Below, piece after piece: positions 1-6,987 of a DNA stretch of 38,773 nucleotides. Below the pieces are notes generated by a model. It was not told the origin of the DNA. It saw only the letters and a program-made list of their open reading frames with translations, and ran no database searches. Positions within the stretch are counted from its first letter, which is position 1. The number at the start of each line of letters is the position of its first letter. Location of the stretch: positions 1-38,773 of the IMG/VR virus record IMGVR_UViG_3300009008_000100. One strand, given 5' to 3'. The stretch is from a virus. The position numbers were made by a program, and so were the translations under genes.

Positions 1-86
1 CAGCAACCCTGACCCTCGGGCGGGCGGGTCGGGCGCGGTCAGTAGTCAGGTACGCGGTCGCAGGGGACGCACGAGTGGAGGACGGG

Positions 87-500
87 ATGCTGATAGAGCA
101 GCTTATCACACTGACGCAGGTACCACCTGGCGAGGCCCCCATCCAGTGGATCGCTCCGGTGGCGAACGATATTGGCTGGGAGTACCTGGCCGGGATTATC
201 GCAGGAGGGGCGGCGCTGTTTACGTTCGGAGTGAGCAGGATCGTCAGGTTCATGACGGAGCCTCTTGGGAACCGAGAGGAGCGGATGGTTGAGGGTGCCG
301 CAAGGCTGGCCCTGATCCTGATCTGCTTCGGGCTCGGAGCCTTGGCGGGCTGGCGAGTCTGGGACTGGGTGCTCGGGGGCCTCGCAGGGGCGGTAGGCTC
401 TGGGGCATCGCCCACCCTGGTACGGTACATCTTCAAGGCGGTCGGGATGCTCCCGATCTTCAGGGGTTCGGACACGTCCGGAAAAGGGTCAGCGGAGTAG
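87..500 (+). CDS. Small membrane protein, holin-like
   Basis: The product is about 137 residues with two hydrophobic stretches, a Gly/Ala-rich one near residues 35-55 and a longer one near residues 75-105, separated by a charged loop. It ends in a polar tail. This is the look of a small phage inner-membrane protein. Its position upstream of the transglycosylase and peptidoglycan-binding genes makes a holin role plausible, but no family was recognised. I chose ATG 87 because GGAGG at 77-81 sits 5 bases upstream; the in-frame GTG at 75 would overlap that site. The frame is open back to the window edge, so a longer 5'-truncated gene is possible. Confidence 0.6.
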   Translation: MLIEQLITLTQVPPGEAPIQWIAPVANDIGWEYLAGIIAGGAALFTFGVSRIVRFMTEPLGNREERMVEGAARLALILICFGLGALAGWRVWDWVLGGLAGAVGSGASPTLVRYIFKAVGMLPIFRGSDTSGKGSAE

Positions 501-516
501 TTGAGGTCGCAGCGGG

Positions 517-587
517 GGCTCCTGGGTCGGTTCCAGGGTTTTCCCTTCTGGGGTGGCGTCCTTGGGGTCGAGTGGCCCCCAGGAGCC
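517..587 (+). repeat. 10-bp inverted repeat in intergenic region
   Basis: GGCTCCTGGG at 517-526 is matched by its perfect reverse complement at 578-587. The enclosed loop itself contains a smaller hairpin, AGGG-TTTT-CCCT at 535-546. The structure fills most of the gap between the membrane protein and the zinc-ribbon gene. It may be a terminator, an RNA-processing structure or an operator. There is no U-run directly after the outer stem, so the function is open. Confidence 0.5.
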
Positions 588-629
588 TACCGCTGTACGA
601 CTTGGCTATTGGCGAGTGGAGGTTGAGAG

Positions 630-1121
630 ATGGCGGTGAAGGAGTTGGAGCGGAGGATCAGGGAGCAGCTGGATGAGCTGTTCGAGGCCCGCCCGCCATA
701 TACCGTCGAGGTTATGCCCGGCAGGGAGCCGGGCACCGTTACAGCCGACATAATCTGGGAGCCTGGGCCGTCAGCCGAGGTGGTCCGAGAGGTCCTCAAG
801 CGGATGGCTGAGAACGGGGAGCTCAACGGGGTGGCCGCGTCCGTAGGTGGCGTGGCGGTTCGTTCTGTCGTCCCCCAGCCCGAGGGATCCGAGGTCATCG
901 AGGAGCGGGGCAACTACCAGGTCCTGCGTCTACCGTCCACCAGGTTGTTCGGGAAGCGGGCGACGGTGATCAGGTGTCTCATCTGCGGGAGGACCAGCCA
1001 CCATCCCGAGGACCTCACGAACAAGTACTGCGGCAAGTGCGGGTGGCTGACTCCCGAGGGCTTCGACCCGAGGCTCGCACCAGCCGAGGATGAGGGCCAC
1101 GCCGGACCAGGGGAGGGCTGA
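630..1121 (+). CDS. Zinc-ribbon protein of unknown function
   Basis: The product is 163 residues. It opens with an amphipathic, charged helix-like segment (residues 1-20). A mixed alpha/beta region follows, and then a four-cysteine zinc ribbon: Cys116-x2-Cys119 (CLIC) and Cys134-x2-Cys137 (CGKC), with His residues between. The ribbon probably binds structural zinc. Similar ribbons occur in nucleic-acid-binding and protein-docking proteins. ATG 630 follows a GTGGAGG site. The stop is one base before the next start, so the two genes are probably co-translated. The N-terminal domain was not recognised. Confidence 0.7.
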   Translation: MAVKELERRIREQLDELFEARPPYTVEVMPGREPGTVTADIIWEPGPSAEVVREVLKRMAENGELNGVAASVGGVAVRSVVPQPEGSEVIEERGNYQVLRLPSTRLFGKRATVIRCLICGRTSHHPEDLTNKYCGKCGWLTPEGFDPRLAPAEDEGHAGPGEG

Positions 1122-1122
1122 G

Positions 1123-1794
1123 ATGCGGGCCTCCAGATACGTCCTGCTCATTTCTCCCCACTCGGATGACGAGGTACTGGGGGCGGGCGGGACGTTGATG
1201 AAGCTCCGAGAACAGGGGGCTGAGGTGTTACTTGCCCTGGTCGCTTGCTCGGATGTAGAGCAGCGACACATCGGCCACGTCCGAGCCCAGGAGCGTGAGC
1301 AGGAATTCCTTGCGGCGTCCGAGCACCTTGCGACCCTCCCACCCCTGGTCTTCTGGCACCCAGACGGCGCGCTCGATCTCGTGGGCCAGGGGAAGATGGT
1401 CAAGCAGCTGGACACCCTCCTGGACGACTACAAGCCCACGGACCTGTTCATCCCAGAGCCATCCTACCACCAGGATCACCGGGCCGTGAACCAGGCCTGT
1501 ATCGCCGCTCTCAGGCCGACTGGTACGTGGCGCCCGAATAGGGTGTACGAGTACGAGGTGCCCGCCATGTTCGGGCGCGGGGAGCGGGACGCCTTCATCC
1601 CCAACGTGTTCTACGACATCGACGTGGACCGCAAGATCCAGGTGTTCCGAGAGTGCTACCCGTCCCAGTTCACCGAGGATGAGCGTGGACCACTCGCGGC
1701 TTCGGGGATCCGGAAGCATGCCGCGTTCCGAGGACTCCAGGCAGGGCTTGAGAGCGCCGAGGCATTCCATCTGGTCCGAGAGGTGGTACGATGA
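1123..1794 (+). CDS. PIG-L family (GlcNAc-PI de-N-acetylase-like) deacetylase
   Basis: The product is 223 residues, the usual size for the PIG-L/LmbE family of zinc-dependent N-deacetylases, which remove acetyl groups from N-acetylglucosamine-type substrates. The N-terminal motif is SPHSDDE, with His13, Asp15, Asp16 and Glu17. The second metal/catalytic motif is HQDH, with His116 and His119. Together these match the family's HPDDE ... HxDH pattern. ATG 1123 is preferred over the in-frame ATG at 1090 because GGGAGGG at 1111-1117 lies just upstream and it begins next to the previous stop. The substrate cannot be read from sequence; host cell-wall or surface glycan is the natural guess. Confidence 0.85.
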   Translation: MRASRYVLLISPHSDDEVLGAGGTLMKLREQGAEVLLALVACSDVEQRHIGHVRAQEREQEFLAASEHLATLPPLVFWHPDGALDLVGQGKMVKQLDTLLDDYKPTDLFIPEPSYHQDHRAVNQACIAALRPTGTWRPNRVYEYEVPAMFGRGERDAFIPNVFYDIDVDRKIQVFRECYPSQFTEDERGPLAASGIRKHAAFRGLQAGLESAEAFHLVREVVR

Positions 1795-2006
1795 AGGAAC
1801 GGACGAATGAGGGTGTGCGACGGGCTCGGGCAGTGGAAGGTTCAAGGAGAGCCGCGGAGAACCGGGAGCCCAAACCCAAGCTCGCGTCGAAGTACAGCCA
1901 GACTCGCAGCAAACGCAACAAGCTCCCCACGATCACCCGAGCGGACCTCCCACCAGGCTCGGACTACATCTGCCCTGACCGCCTCAAGGAAGACATCCGC
2001 GGCTGA
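1791..2006 (+). CDS. Short basic hypothetical protein
   Basis: The product is 71 residues, highly charged and rich in Arg and Lys, with one Cys near the C-terminus. It has no recognisable domain. The start overlaps the deacetylase stop as ATGA (1791-1794), with a GAGAGG-like site before it, which supports translational coupling. An overlapping alternative frame starting at 1807 has the composition of a shadow. The basic character hints at nucleic-acid binding, but that is only inference. Confidence 0.5.
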   Translation: MKERTNEGVRRARAVEGSRRAAENREPKPKLASKYSQTRSKRNKLPTITRADLPPGSDYICPDRLKEDIRG

Positions 2007-2083
2007 GCTGAAGCTCCAGAACCTCAGAACGAATCCACAGTGAAGAGACCACCGCAATAGTCAGAGGTGGGCATGGCGCCTAT

Positions 2084-2138
2084 GGACAGGGCTGGTCCTC
2101 CTTGGCGTTGGAGATAAACCAGCCCTGTCCTTTCCTTT
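2084..2138 (+). terminator. Probable intrinsic terminator
   Basis: A perfect 13-bp inverted repeat pairs GGACAGGGCTGGT (2084-2096) with its complement at 2118-2130. The loop can extend the stem through CTCC (2098-2101) and GGAG (2110-2113). A pyrimidine tract, TTTCCTTTCC, follows from 2131. It lies in the 171-base gap between two runs of overlapping genes, so it likely ends the upstream transcript. The U-tract is imperfect, interrupted by C. Confidence 0.7.
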
Positions 2139-2177
2139 CCTCCGCCACCACCGTAGTCTCCTCCAAAGGGGGTCCGG

Positions 2178-2378
2178 ATGGGCTGTAGAATATTGGCGAT
2201 AAACGATGACGGGATGGCCTGGTTATCGGCTGGAGGTCCCTACGATGGGACCCTGGTCGAGGACGTGGCCAGCGTGGATCCGGAATACCTCCAGGGGCTC
2301 CTCGACAATCGTGTGGCGACGCACGTCCAGGACGTCAACGTCATACGCGACGCGCTCTTGGAGGGGACGAATGGATGA
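2178..2378 (+). CDS. Small protein resembling the ExoX-like C-terminal domain
   Basis: The product is 66 residues and starts at ATG 2178, about 6 bases after an AGGGGGT site. The pattern GPYDGT, then DPEYLQGLLDN, then a helix with IRDAL, resembles a small domain found at the C-terminus of ExoX-like exonucleases and often stand-alone in phages. The family assignment is tentative and no catalytic residues are expected. It is the first gene after the terminator and overlaps the next start by 8 bases, so it begins the lysis-region operon. Confidence 0.6.
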   Translation: MGCRILAINDDGMAWLSAGGPYDGTLVEDVASVDPEYLQGLLDNRVATHVQDVNVIRDALLEGTNG

Positions 2379-2580
2379 GACGATTGTACTGACCGGGGTT
2401 GTGAACCATACAACCGAAAAGGCCATCCTGCTGAAGGGGGAAGGTGGGCGACCCGCGGACCGCTGGAAGCTGTGGATCCCCAGGTCCGTGATCACCGAGG
2501 AAACGGACGATCTTGGGAGGGGTGACCTTGTGGACCTGTCGGTCGCCAAATGGTGGGCTGAGCAGGAGGGCCTGGATTGA
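2371..2580 (+). CDS. Small hypothetical protein
   Basis: The product is 69 residues. ATG 2371 has a strong GGAGGGG site and overlaps the end of the previous gene; an in-frame ATG at 2206 lies inside that gene and has no site. The sequence reads as a small beta-rich fold: an N-terminal strand pair, WKLWIPRS in the middle, then a short Trp-containing tail. No family was recognised. Its stop overlaps the TTG start of the transglycosylase. Confidence 0.55.
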   Translation: MDETIVLTGVVNHTTEKAILLKGEGGRPADRWKLWIPRSVITEETDDLGRGDLVDLSVAKWWAEQEGLD

Positions 2581-3026
2581 TCCTCGGTCCCCACCTATTC
2601 TACCTGTTCTGGATCACCGCGATTCACCCGCCACAGCCCGAGGTCTACCAGCTGGCCCGACTCCATGGGATTGACCCTGTGGTCGCTGAGGCCGTGGCGA
2701 TGGTCGAGAGCACAGAGAAGCTGCGACCACGCCGCTCCAAGGTTGGCGCCTGTGGGCTCTTCCAGACGCTTGGTGGGCGGTACGGGAACCTCCCATGCCC
2801 TGTTGTCGAGCTGTTCCCAGTCCTGTCTGCTCTGGATGGGGCTCGACTGTTGGCCTACTTCAAGAAGCACTGTGGACTTGAATGGTACCTGCCCGCGTAC
2901 AACGGCGGGTGGGCGAATTGCTGTGGCGGGAGCTACTACAAACGGAACAAGGACCGACGCACCTTCAGGTGTTCGACCAGCTACAGGTGGAAGGTCCGGC
3001 AGAACGTGAAGAGGAGGGCGCGATGA
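2577..3026 (+). CDS. Lytic transglycosylase-like endolysin
   Basis: The product is 149 residues with a lysozyme-like SLT fold. Glu44 in the MVEST segment is the likely catalytic acid. GACGLFQ at residues 57-63 matches the family GAxGLMQ motif, and AYNGG at 107-111 matches the AYNxG motif. These enzymes cleave the MurNAc-GlcNAc bond of peptidoglycan. The start is TTG 2577, overlapping the previous stop as TTGA, with AGGAGGG at 2564-2570; no better start exists before the catalytic region. The first 17 or so residues are hydrophobic and could serve as a signal or anchor. A basic Cys-containing tail ends the protein. It may act in lysis or, less likely, in entry. Confidence 0.8.
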   Translation: MILGPHLFYLFWITAIHPPQPEVYQLARLHGIDPVVAEAVAMVESTEKLRPRRSKVGACGLFQTLGGRYGNLPCPVVELFPVLSALDGARLLAYFKKHCGLEWYLPAYNGGWANCCGGSYYKRNKDRRTFRCSTSYRWKVRQNVKRRAR

Positions 3027-4075
3027 TTCTGAAGCGAGGGATGGTGGACTCAACGCCGACAGGAGGGCCAATCTGGACCCTCCAGGATCGGCTCAACCGG
3101 ACCCATCACCCGGCAGGGGTCCTGGATGGGAAATTCGGGGGCATAACTCAGGCCGCGGTCATCGATGCCGAGCGCCACCATCGCCTCAACGTCACAGGGG
3201 TGGCGGACGCGGCAGTTCAGGAGGTCTTGAAGCGGATGCTCTCGGTCGCTGAGGCCCACATGCCTACCGAGGCCATCGACACCTTCGCAGAAGTGGACCG
3301 CCTCGCGTCGCACCTCCCTAAGACAGCGCTGGACCGTCGTGTCTCCGAGATCATCAAGCTCCAGCAGACCTGCGACGGGGGCCAGGGGCTTCGGTACGGG
3401 GGCTGGATCAACCCGTACCAGTTCGACCAGGCGGCATTCCGAGAGGGTGGGGTGTTCCCCATCCCCTTGGTAGGACGCATCCAGACCAAGGCGTGCCTCA
3501 CGAAGCCCATCCACGGCGGGACCTGCTCCCCCTGGGCAGGAGAACAGCTGCTCTGTCTCTACTGCGGCAACCAGGACTACAACTTCAGGATCGGGCGCAG
3601 CGCGAGGTGGCTCGCCACTTGGCGTCACGACCACGTGTACAAGGGCCGCGTCCACCCAGGCCTCGGGGAGTACACGGAGGTCCACGGGAAGCTGCGCCTG
3701 GAGCACCGCCCGATGAACGAGCTGTATGGGCTCTGGGAGTGGCTGAACCAGGTCAACATCATCGAGATGTCCCACCACATTCGGCTGCTCCTCAAGGTGG
3801 GCGGCTTCGACGGCTTGAACCTGGAGGATCCCCACAACCCCGGCAAGGCGCTCAAGGCGGGCCTGTACCTCTGGGCTGCGGACGGGTTCTATCCCACGAA
3901 GGGGCGGTACAGCGGCACCAAGCAGACGTTCAGGCGTATGGGGGCGGTTGAGAAGTCCAAGCAGGCCTGGGATGTCTACCGCTGCGACGACCTGGACCCC
4001 GATGATTGCTGCCCGCTGACGGGTCCGTGGCTCGGGCGGGAGCCCTGGCCGATGGTCTTGGAGGTGTCGGCATGA
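3023..4075 (+). CDS. Peptidoglycan-binding-domain protein, probable lysis gene
   Basis: The product is 350 residues from ATG 3023, which overlaps the transglycosylase stop as ATGA and has AGGAGGG just upstream. Residues 15-75 look like a PG_binding_1 repeat (LQDRLN, then GxFGxxTQAAV, then VLKRM). The rest is rich in Cys, His and Trp, including a CLYCG knuckle and several HxxH-like clusters, but I do not recognise a known hydrolase. It may be a second, cell-wall-targeted enzyme working with the transglycosylase, possibly of a novel catalytic type. The next gene overlaps its stop. Confidence 0.65.
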   Translation: MILKRGMVDSTPTGGPIWTLQDRLNRTHHPAGVLDGKFGGITQAAVIDAERHHRLNVTGVADAAVQEVLKRMLSVAEAHMPTEAIDTFAEVDRLASHLPKTALDRRVSEIIKLQQTCDGGQGLRYGGWINPYQFDQAAFREGGVFPIPLVGRIQTKACLTKPIHGGTCSPWAGEQLLCLYCGNQDYNFRIGRSARWLATWRHDHVYKGRVHPGLGEYTEVHGKLRLEHRPMNELYGLWEWLNQVNIIEMSHHIRLLLKVGGFDGLNLEDPHNPGKALKAGLYLWAADGFYPTKGRYSGTKQTFRRMGAVEKSKQAWDVYRCDDLDPDDCCPLTGPWLGREPWPMVLEVSA

Positions 4076-4497
4076 TGACTCCGAAAGCTGCCGTCCACAC
4101 CAGGATGCCGGACGAGCGCTGCTCCATCACGCACAAGTTCAACGTCTCAGGCCACGAGGGCTACGTCACCGTGGGCTTCTACAAGGAGCCGAAAGAGGTT
4201 GAGCGTGGGTGGTCCGAGGAGTCGAAGATTGGTGAGGTCTTCATCACCGTTTCCAAGCAGGGCTCGACGGTGTCGGGGCTCCTCGATTGCCTCGGGATCG
4301 CTGTGTCCGCGGCACTCCAGCGCGGGATCGATGTTGACGTGTTCTACGACAAGTTCATCGGCCAGCGCTTTGAGCCGATGGGGCACTCATCCAATCCCGA
4401 GATCGGTCAGGCCAACTCAATCGTGGACTACATCTTCAGGTGGATGCGCCACCGTTTCAACCCAGAGCTGGTACCCAAGCTGGAGGGGGAGAAGTGA
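4072..4497 (+). CDS. TSCPD domain protein (class II ribonucleotide reductase C-terminal domain)
   Basis: The product is 141 residues, nearly all matching the TSCPD domain found at the end of adenosylcobalamin-dependent (NrdJ-type) ribonucleotide reductases. Recognisable segments are ITHKFNVSGHEGYVTVG, GEVFITVSKQGSTVSGLLD, FEPMGHSSNPEI and SIVDYIFRWM. In some bacteria this part is a separate subunit (NrdJb). No catalytic reductase subunit lies in the window, so it may pair with a phage gene elsewhere or with the host enzyme. The start is ATG 4072 (ATGA overlap); a second ATG follows at 4075. Confidence 0.8.
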   Translation: MMTPKAAVHTRMPDERCSITHKFNVSGHEGYVTVGFYKEPKEVERGWSEESKIGEVFITVSKQGSTVSGLLDCLGIAVSAALQRGIDVDVFYDKFIGQRFEPMGHSSNPEIGQANSIVDYIFRWMRHRFNPELVPKLEGEK

Positions 4498-5090
4498 GCC
4501 GGAACCTAGTCATTGTTGATGGGCTGGAAGGGACGGGCAAAACGACGCTCATCCGGCCCATCGCACGCTGGCTCAAGATCGAGCCGATCAAGATCCACGA
4601 CCGAACATCCCCGCTCACAGGGGAGCTTGAGGTGCTCGCGAAGCAGTACGGCTGGACGTATCGAGGCTGCTTCGAGCACATGGTCGTGGCCCGAGCCCTC
4701 GCCACCCTCGGTGTGGACGCGATACTGGACCGCTCGATTGTCTCCTCAGTTGTCTACGGGCTCTGTACCAAGGCAAGCGCTGAGAACCTCAGGACGATGG
4801 CTGAGGCCCGCACGATCCTCGGCCACTGGCTCGCCCAGTACAAGGAAGCGGGTTACACTCTCCACTTCCTCAGCCTGACGGCCTCCAGGGAGGCTTGCGT
4901 CCAGAGGCTTGGGGAGGAGCGAGGCAAGGTCCTCACGCGCTCGCGCTACGACGCTACACGCGACGCATTCCTTTCAGTCGCAGACTACCTCGGTGCCGCA
5001 GGCTACCGTAGCCGCGTTTTGGATGTGACTGAGCCCTCCCCAGGGGAGGTCTTCGATCTCGCCTTCAGCTGGCTGCGGCAGAGCCTGTAG
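4494..5090 (+). CDS. P-loop nucleotide kinase, thymidylate-kinase-like
   Basis: The product is 198 residues starting at GTG 4494, which overlaps the previous stop and follows GGAGGGGGA. Walker A is GLEGTGKT at residues 10-17. DRS at 79-81 followed by SS matches the DRY/H...S nucleotide-binding segment of dTMP kinases. The C-terminal part keeps the LSL, then a lid-like Arg-rich region. The likely role is phosphorylating deoxynucleoside monophosphates to supply dNTPs. Pairing with the TSCPD gene makes a small nucleotide-metabolism cassette. Strict substrate identity is uncertain. Confidence 0.75.
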   Translation: MSRNLVIVDGLEGTGKTTLIRPIARWLKIEPIKIHDRTSPLTGELEVLAKQYGWTYRGCFEHMVVARALATLGVDAILDRSIVSSVVYGLCTKASAENLRTMAEARTILGHWLAQYKEAGYTLHFLSLTASREACVQRLGEERGKVLTRSRYDATRDAFLSVADYLGAAGYRSRVLDVTEPSPGEVFDLAFSWLRQSL

Positions 5091-5224
5091 CCACTATCCA
5101 ATCCTCCACTTCGGAAACTTCAGAGGTTCAAGGACTTCCCTGCTTCAGATGCGGGGTCTGCTGTAGTTCAAGCCGATGACGCCAGGGTTGGCGTAGGCAA
5201 GTACATCTCAAGGGAGGTTTTCAG
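5091..5224 (+). promoter_or_regulatory. Leader region with small hairpin before virion-protein cassette
   Basis: This 134-base gap separates the overlapping lysis and nucleotide genes from a cassette of strongly codon-biased structural genes. It holds a hairpin, ACGCCA (5179-5184), loop GGGT, TGGCGT (5189-5194), about 30 bases before the GGGAGG site at 5212-5217. A late promoter here is likely on context, but I cannot point to convincing -10/-35 boxes. Confidence 0.35.
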
Positions 5225-5521
5225 ATGGCGAGCGGAAACAACTTCTTCCAGGGTTCGGTCGTGGGCACGGGCTCCGACATCGACGTGGAGCTGCCCGGCC
5301 GCAAGGCGCGGGTCGTGAAGCTGGTGAACGCCGACAGCGCGGATCAGCTGTACTGGCAGGACACGATGCCGGACGCGTACGGGCTCAAGACCGTGGCCGC
5401 GGGCACCTCCAGCTACCTCACCAGCAAGGGCATCACGCCCATCGACAAGGGCTTCACCATCGGTGACGACGCGGACATCAACGCCGCGGGCGAGGTCATC
5501 CACTACGTTGTGTGGTTCTAG
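5225..5521 (+). CDS. Putative capsid decoration or other small virion protein
   Basis: The product is 98 residues, without Cys, beta-rich in appearance and Gly/Asp-rich. ATG 5225 follows an AAGGGAGG site. The gene uses almost only C- and G-ending codons, much more strictly than the lysis-region genes and as strictly as the major capsid gene. This suggests very high expression and so an abundant virion part. A capsid decoration protein is the best guess from size, bias and the following neighbours. No family was recognised. Confidence 0.6.
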   Translation: MASGNNFFQGSVVGTGSDIDVELPGRKARVVKLVNADSADQLYWQDTMPDAYGLKTVAAGTSSYLTSKGITPIDKGFTIGDDADINAAGEVIHYVVWF

Positions 5522-5548
5522 TACCAGACCACTCACAAGGAGGCCCCG

Positions 5549-5899
5549 ATGCTCAGCATAAACCAGAACACCTGGACTGATATCCGCTCGGTGACCGCTA
5601 ACGATGCCGCCACGCCGGATGATGCGGCACTCGCGGCGTTCCAGGCAATCGAGTACGTGGAAGGCCAGCTCGCGGTTGAACTGGGTGCCGGGGTCACCTC
5701 GCTGACGGTGACGATGTACGTCCAGGTCGAGGGAGAGTGGCACCTCGCGTTCGACGCGGACGGGAACCTCATCCAGCACATCTTCACGGCGAACAAGGCA
5801 GTCATCCTGCCGCTCCTCAAGGCTCCCACCGCACTCGCGGTATCCGGATGGGCCGGGGCCGCGGCTGCGACCGTCTTGCGCGTGCTGGCGGTAAAATAG
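5549..5899 (+). CDS. Putative virion protein
   Basis: The product is 116 residues. ATG 5549 follows a clear AAGGAGG site. The sequence alternates hydrophobic and polar residues in strands (for example SLTVTMYVQVEG) and ends in an Ala/Val-rich segment ending at VLAVK. This is typical of small beta-sandwich decoration or fibre-like phage proteins. It sits between the putative decoration gene and the signal-peptide protein. No specific family was recognised. Confidence 0.5.
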   Translation: MLSINQNTWTDIRSVTANDAATPDDAALAAFQAIEYVEGQLAVELGAGVTSLTVTMYVQVEGEWHLAFDADGNLIQHIFTANKAVILPLLKAPTALAVSGWAGAAAATVLRVLAVK

Positions 5900-5907
5900 G
5901 GGGAAGC

Positions 5908-6969
5908 ATGAAGTGGATCCTGGCCTTGCTCACTCTCTTGCTGGTTGGGGTCATTTCGGCCCCCGCTGCTGCTCAGCCGTTCCCTTATGACTCCACCGGG
6001 CTCAAGGATCCGAATGGGGCGGGATACGGGATCCCGCACACGGACGGCCAGCCCCACATAATCGTCACTTCAATCCCTCCGACTCCCCCACCCGCTGGTC
6101 AAGCGACAGAAGCTAAGCAGGATGACGGGATCACCGCACTGGGTAACATCCTTGCCAAGCTCACCGCTGATCCATCGACCGATACGGAGCTACACGCTGT
6201 ATGGATTGCCGTGTCTGATCTGGCCACTCCGATCCTAATCCGCGAGGATACGGCAGCGATTGATGCCGCCACGGCGGTGACTGCGTCGGTGGGGGCGACC
6301 GAGGCAAAGCAAGACGACATTCTCACGGAGCTTGGGATCCTCATCCTGGACGTCAAGGACATCCTGATCGGCCAGACTGACGGCACCCAAGAGTGCCGGG
6401 CGATGTGGCTGGATGATGAAGGCAGCCAGGTTCAGCCGATTGTGGACCACGCTCTAAATGTTCCAGTCGTGATGTCTTGGGCCCACCACCTGGTCCACGA
6501 GGGAAAGCTGTTCACTGTGTCGGATGTAGACCTCGATGTCGACACCGGAGCATCCAAGTATTGGCGGTTCACTACACCAGCCGATACCGAGTGGCACGTG
6601 GCGTGTTCCCTTGGGGTCTCCCAGGGCTCCCTCATTTACTGGCTGGAAGACCCTGACATCGATGCCGCCGGCACCCAGATCGGCATCTTCAACTACAAGC
6701 GCGACGCGGGCGACATCCCCGCGGGCTCCTCTTGGTTTTTCAAGGACACGACTTTCAATGGCGCCGATGATGGTGACCAGATCAAGGTCTACTACTCCGG
6801 CACCCCAGGAGGCCCCGGCCAATCTGGGGAGGGCGGGGCAGGCACCGCACGCGTCGGCGTCGAGTGGTACACGGAAGCGAGCACGAGCTATGTAATCAAG
6901 GTCGATGTCCAGTCGGATAATACCGTCGTCACCATCGACTGCGATATGTATGATGAGGAAACCCTGTAG
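5908..6969 (+). CDS. Virion-type protein with Sec signal peptide
   Basis: The product is 353 residues from ATG 5908 (AGGGGGA site). Residues 1-22 form a classic signal peptide: a short basic start, a Leu/Val core and an Ala-x-Ala type cleavage region (APAAAQ). The motif ATEAKQDD occurs twice, each followed by a leucine-rich helix, as in short-helix repeats of phage fibre and structural proteins. The C-terminal half, with ADGDQIKV-like segments, resembles a beta domain common in phage structural proteins. A signal peptide in such a protein is unusual; it may be exported, or the N-terminus may be an anchor. Confidence 0.6.
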   Translation: MKWILALLTLLLVGVISAPAAAQPFPYDSTGLKDPNGAGYGIPHTDGQPHIIVTSIPPTPPPAGQATEAKQDDGITALGNILAKLTADPSTDTELHAVWIAVSDLATPILIREDTAAIDAATAVTASVGATEAKQDDILTELGILILDVKDILIGQTDGTQECRAMWLDDEGSQVQPIVDHALNVPVVMSWAHHLVHEGKLFTVSDVDLDVDTGASKYWRFTTPADTEWHVACSLGVSQGSLIYWLEDPDIDAAGTQIGIFNYKRDAGDIPAGSSWFFKDTTFNGADDGDQIKVYYSGTPGGPGQSGEGGAGTARVGVEWYTEASTSYVIKVDVQSDNTVVTIDCDMYDEETL

Positions 6970-6987
6970 AAGGGGAGGAGGAACGAG

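Noticed and set aside
1-74. End of an upstream gene
   Set aside because: The frame of the first gene is open to the edge and no convincing stop-linked gene could be identified in this short piece.
1807-2043. Alternative + frame overlapping the small basic gene
   Set aside because: The translation is Ser/Arg/Thr-rich shadow sequence and lacks the ATGA coupling of the 1791 start.
2206-2580. Longer start for the small gene ending at 2580
   Set aside because: ATG 2371 has a strong GGAGGGG site, while 2206 lies inside the previous gene with no site.
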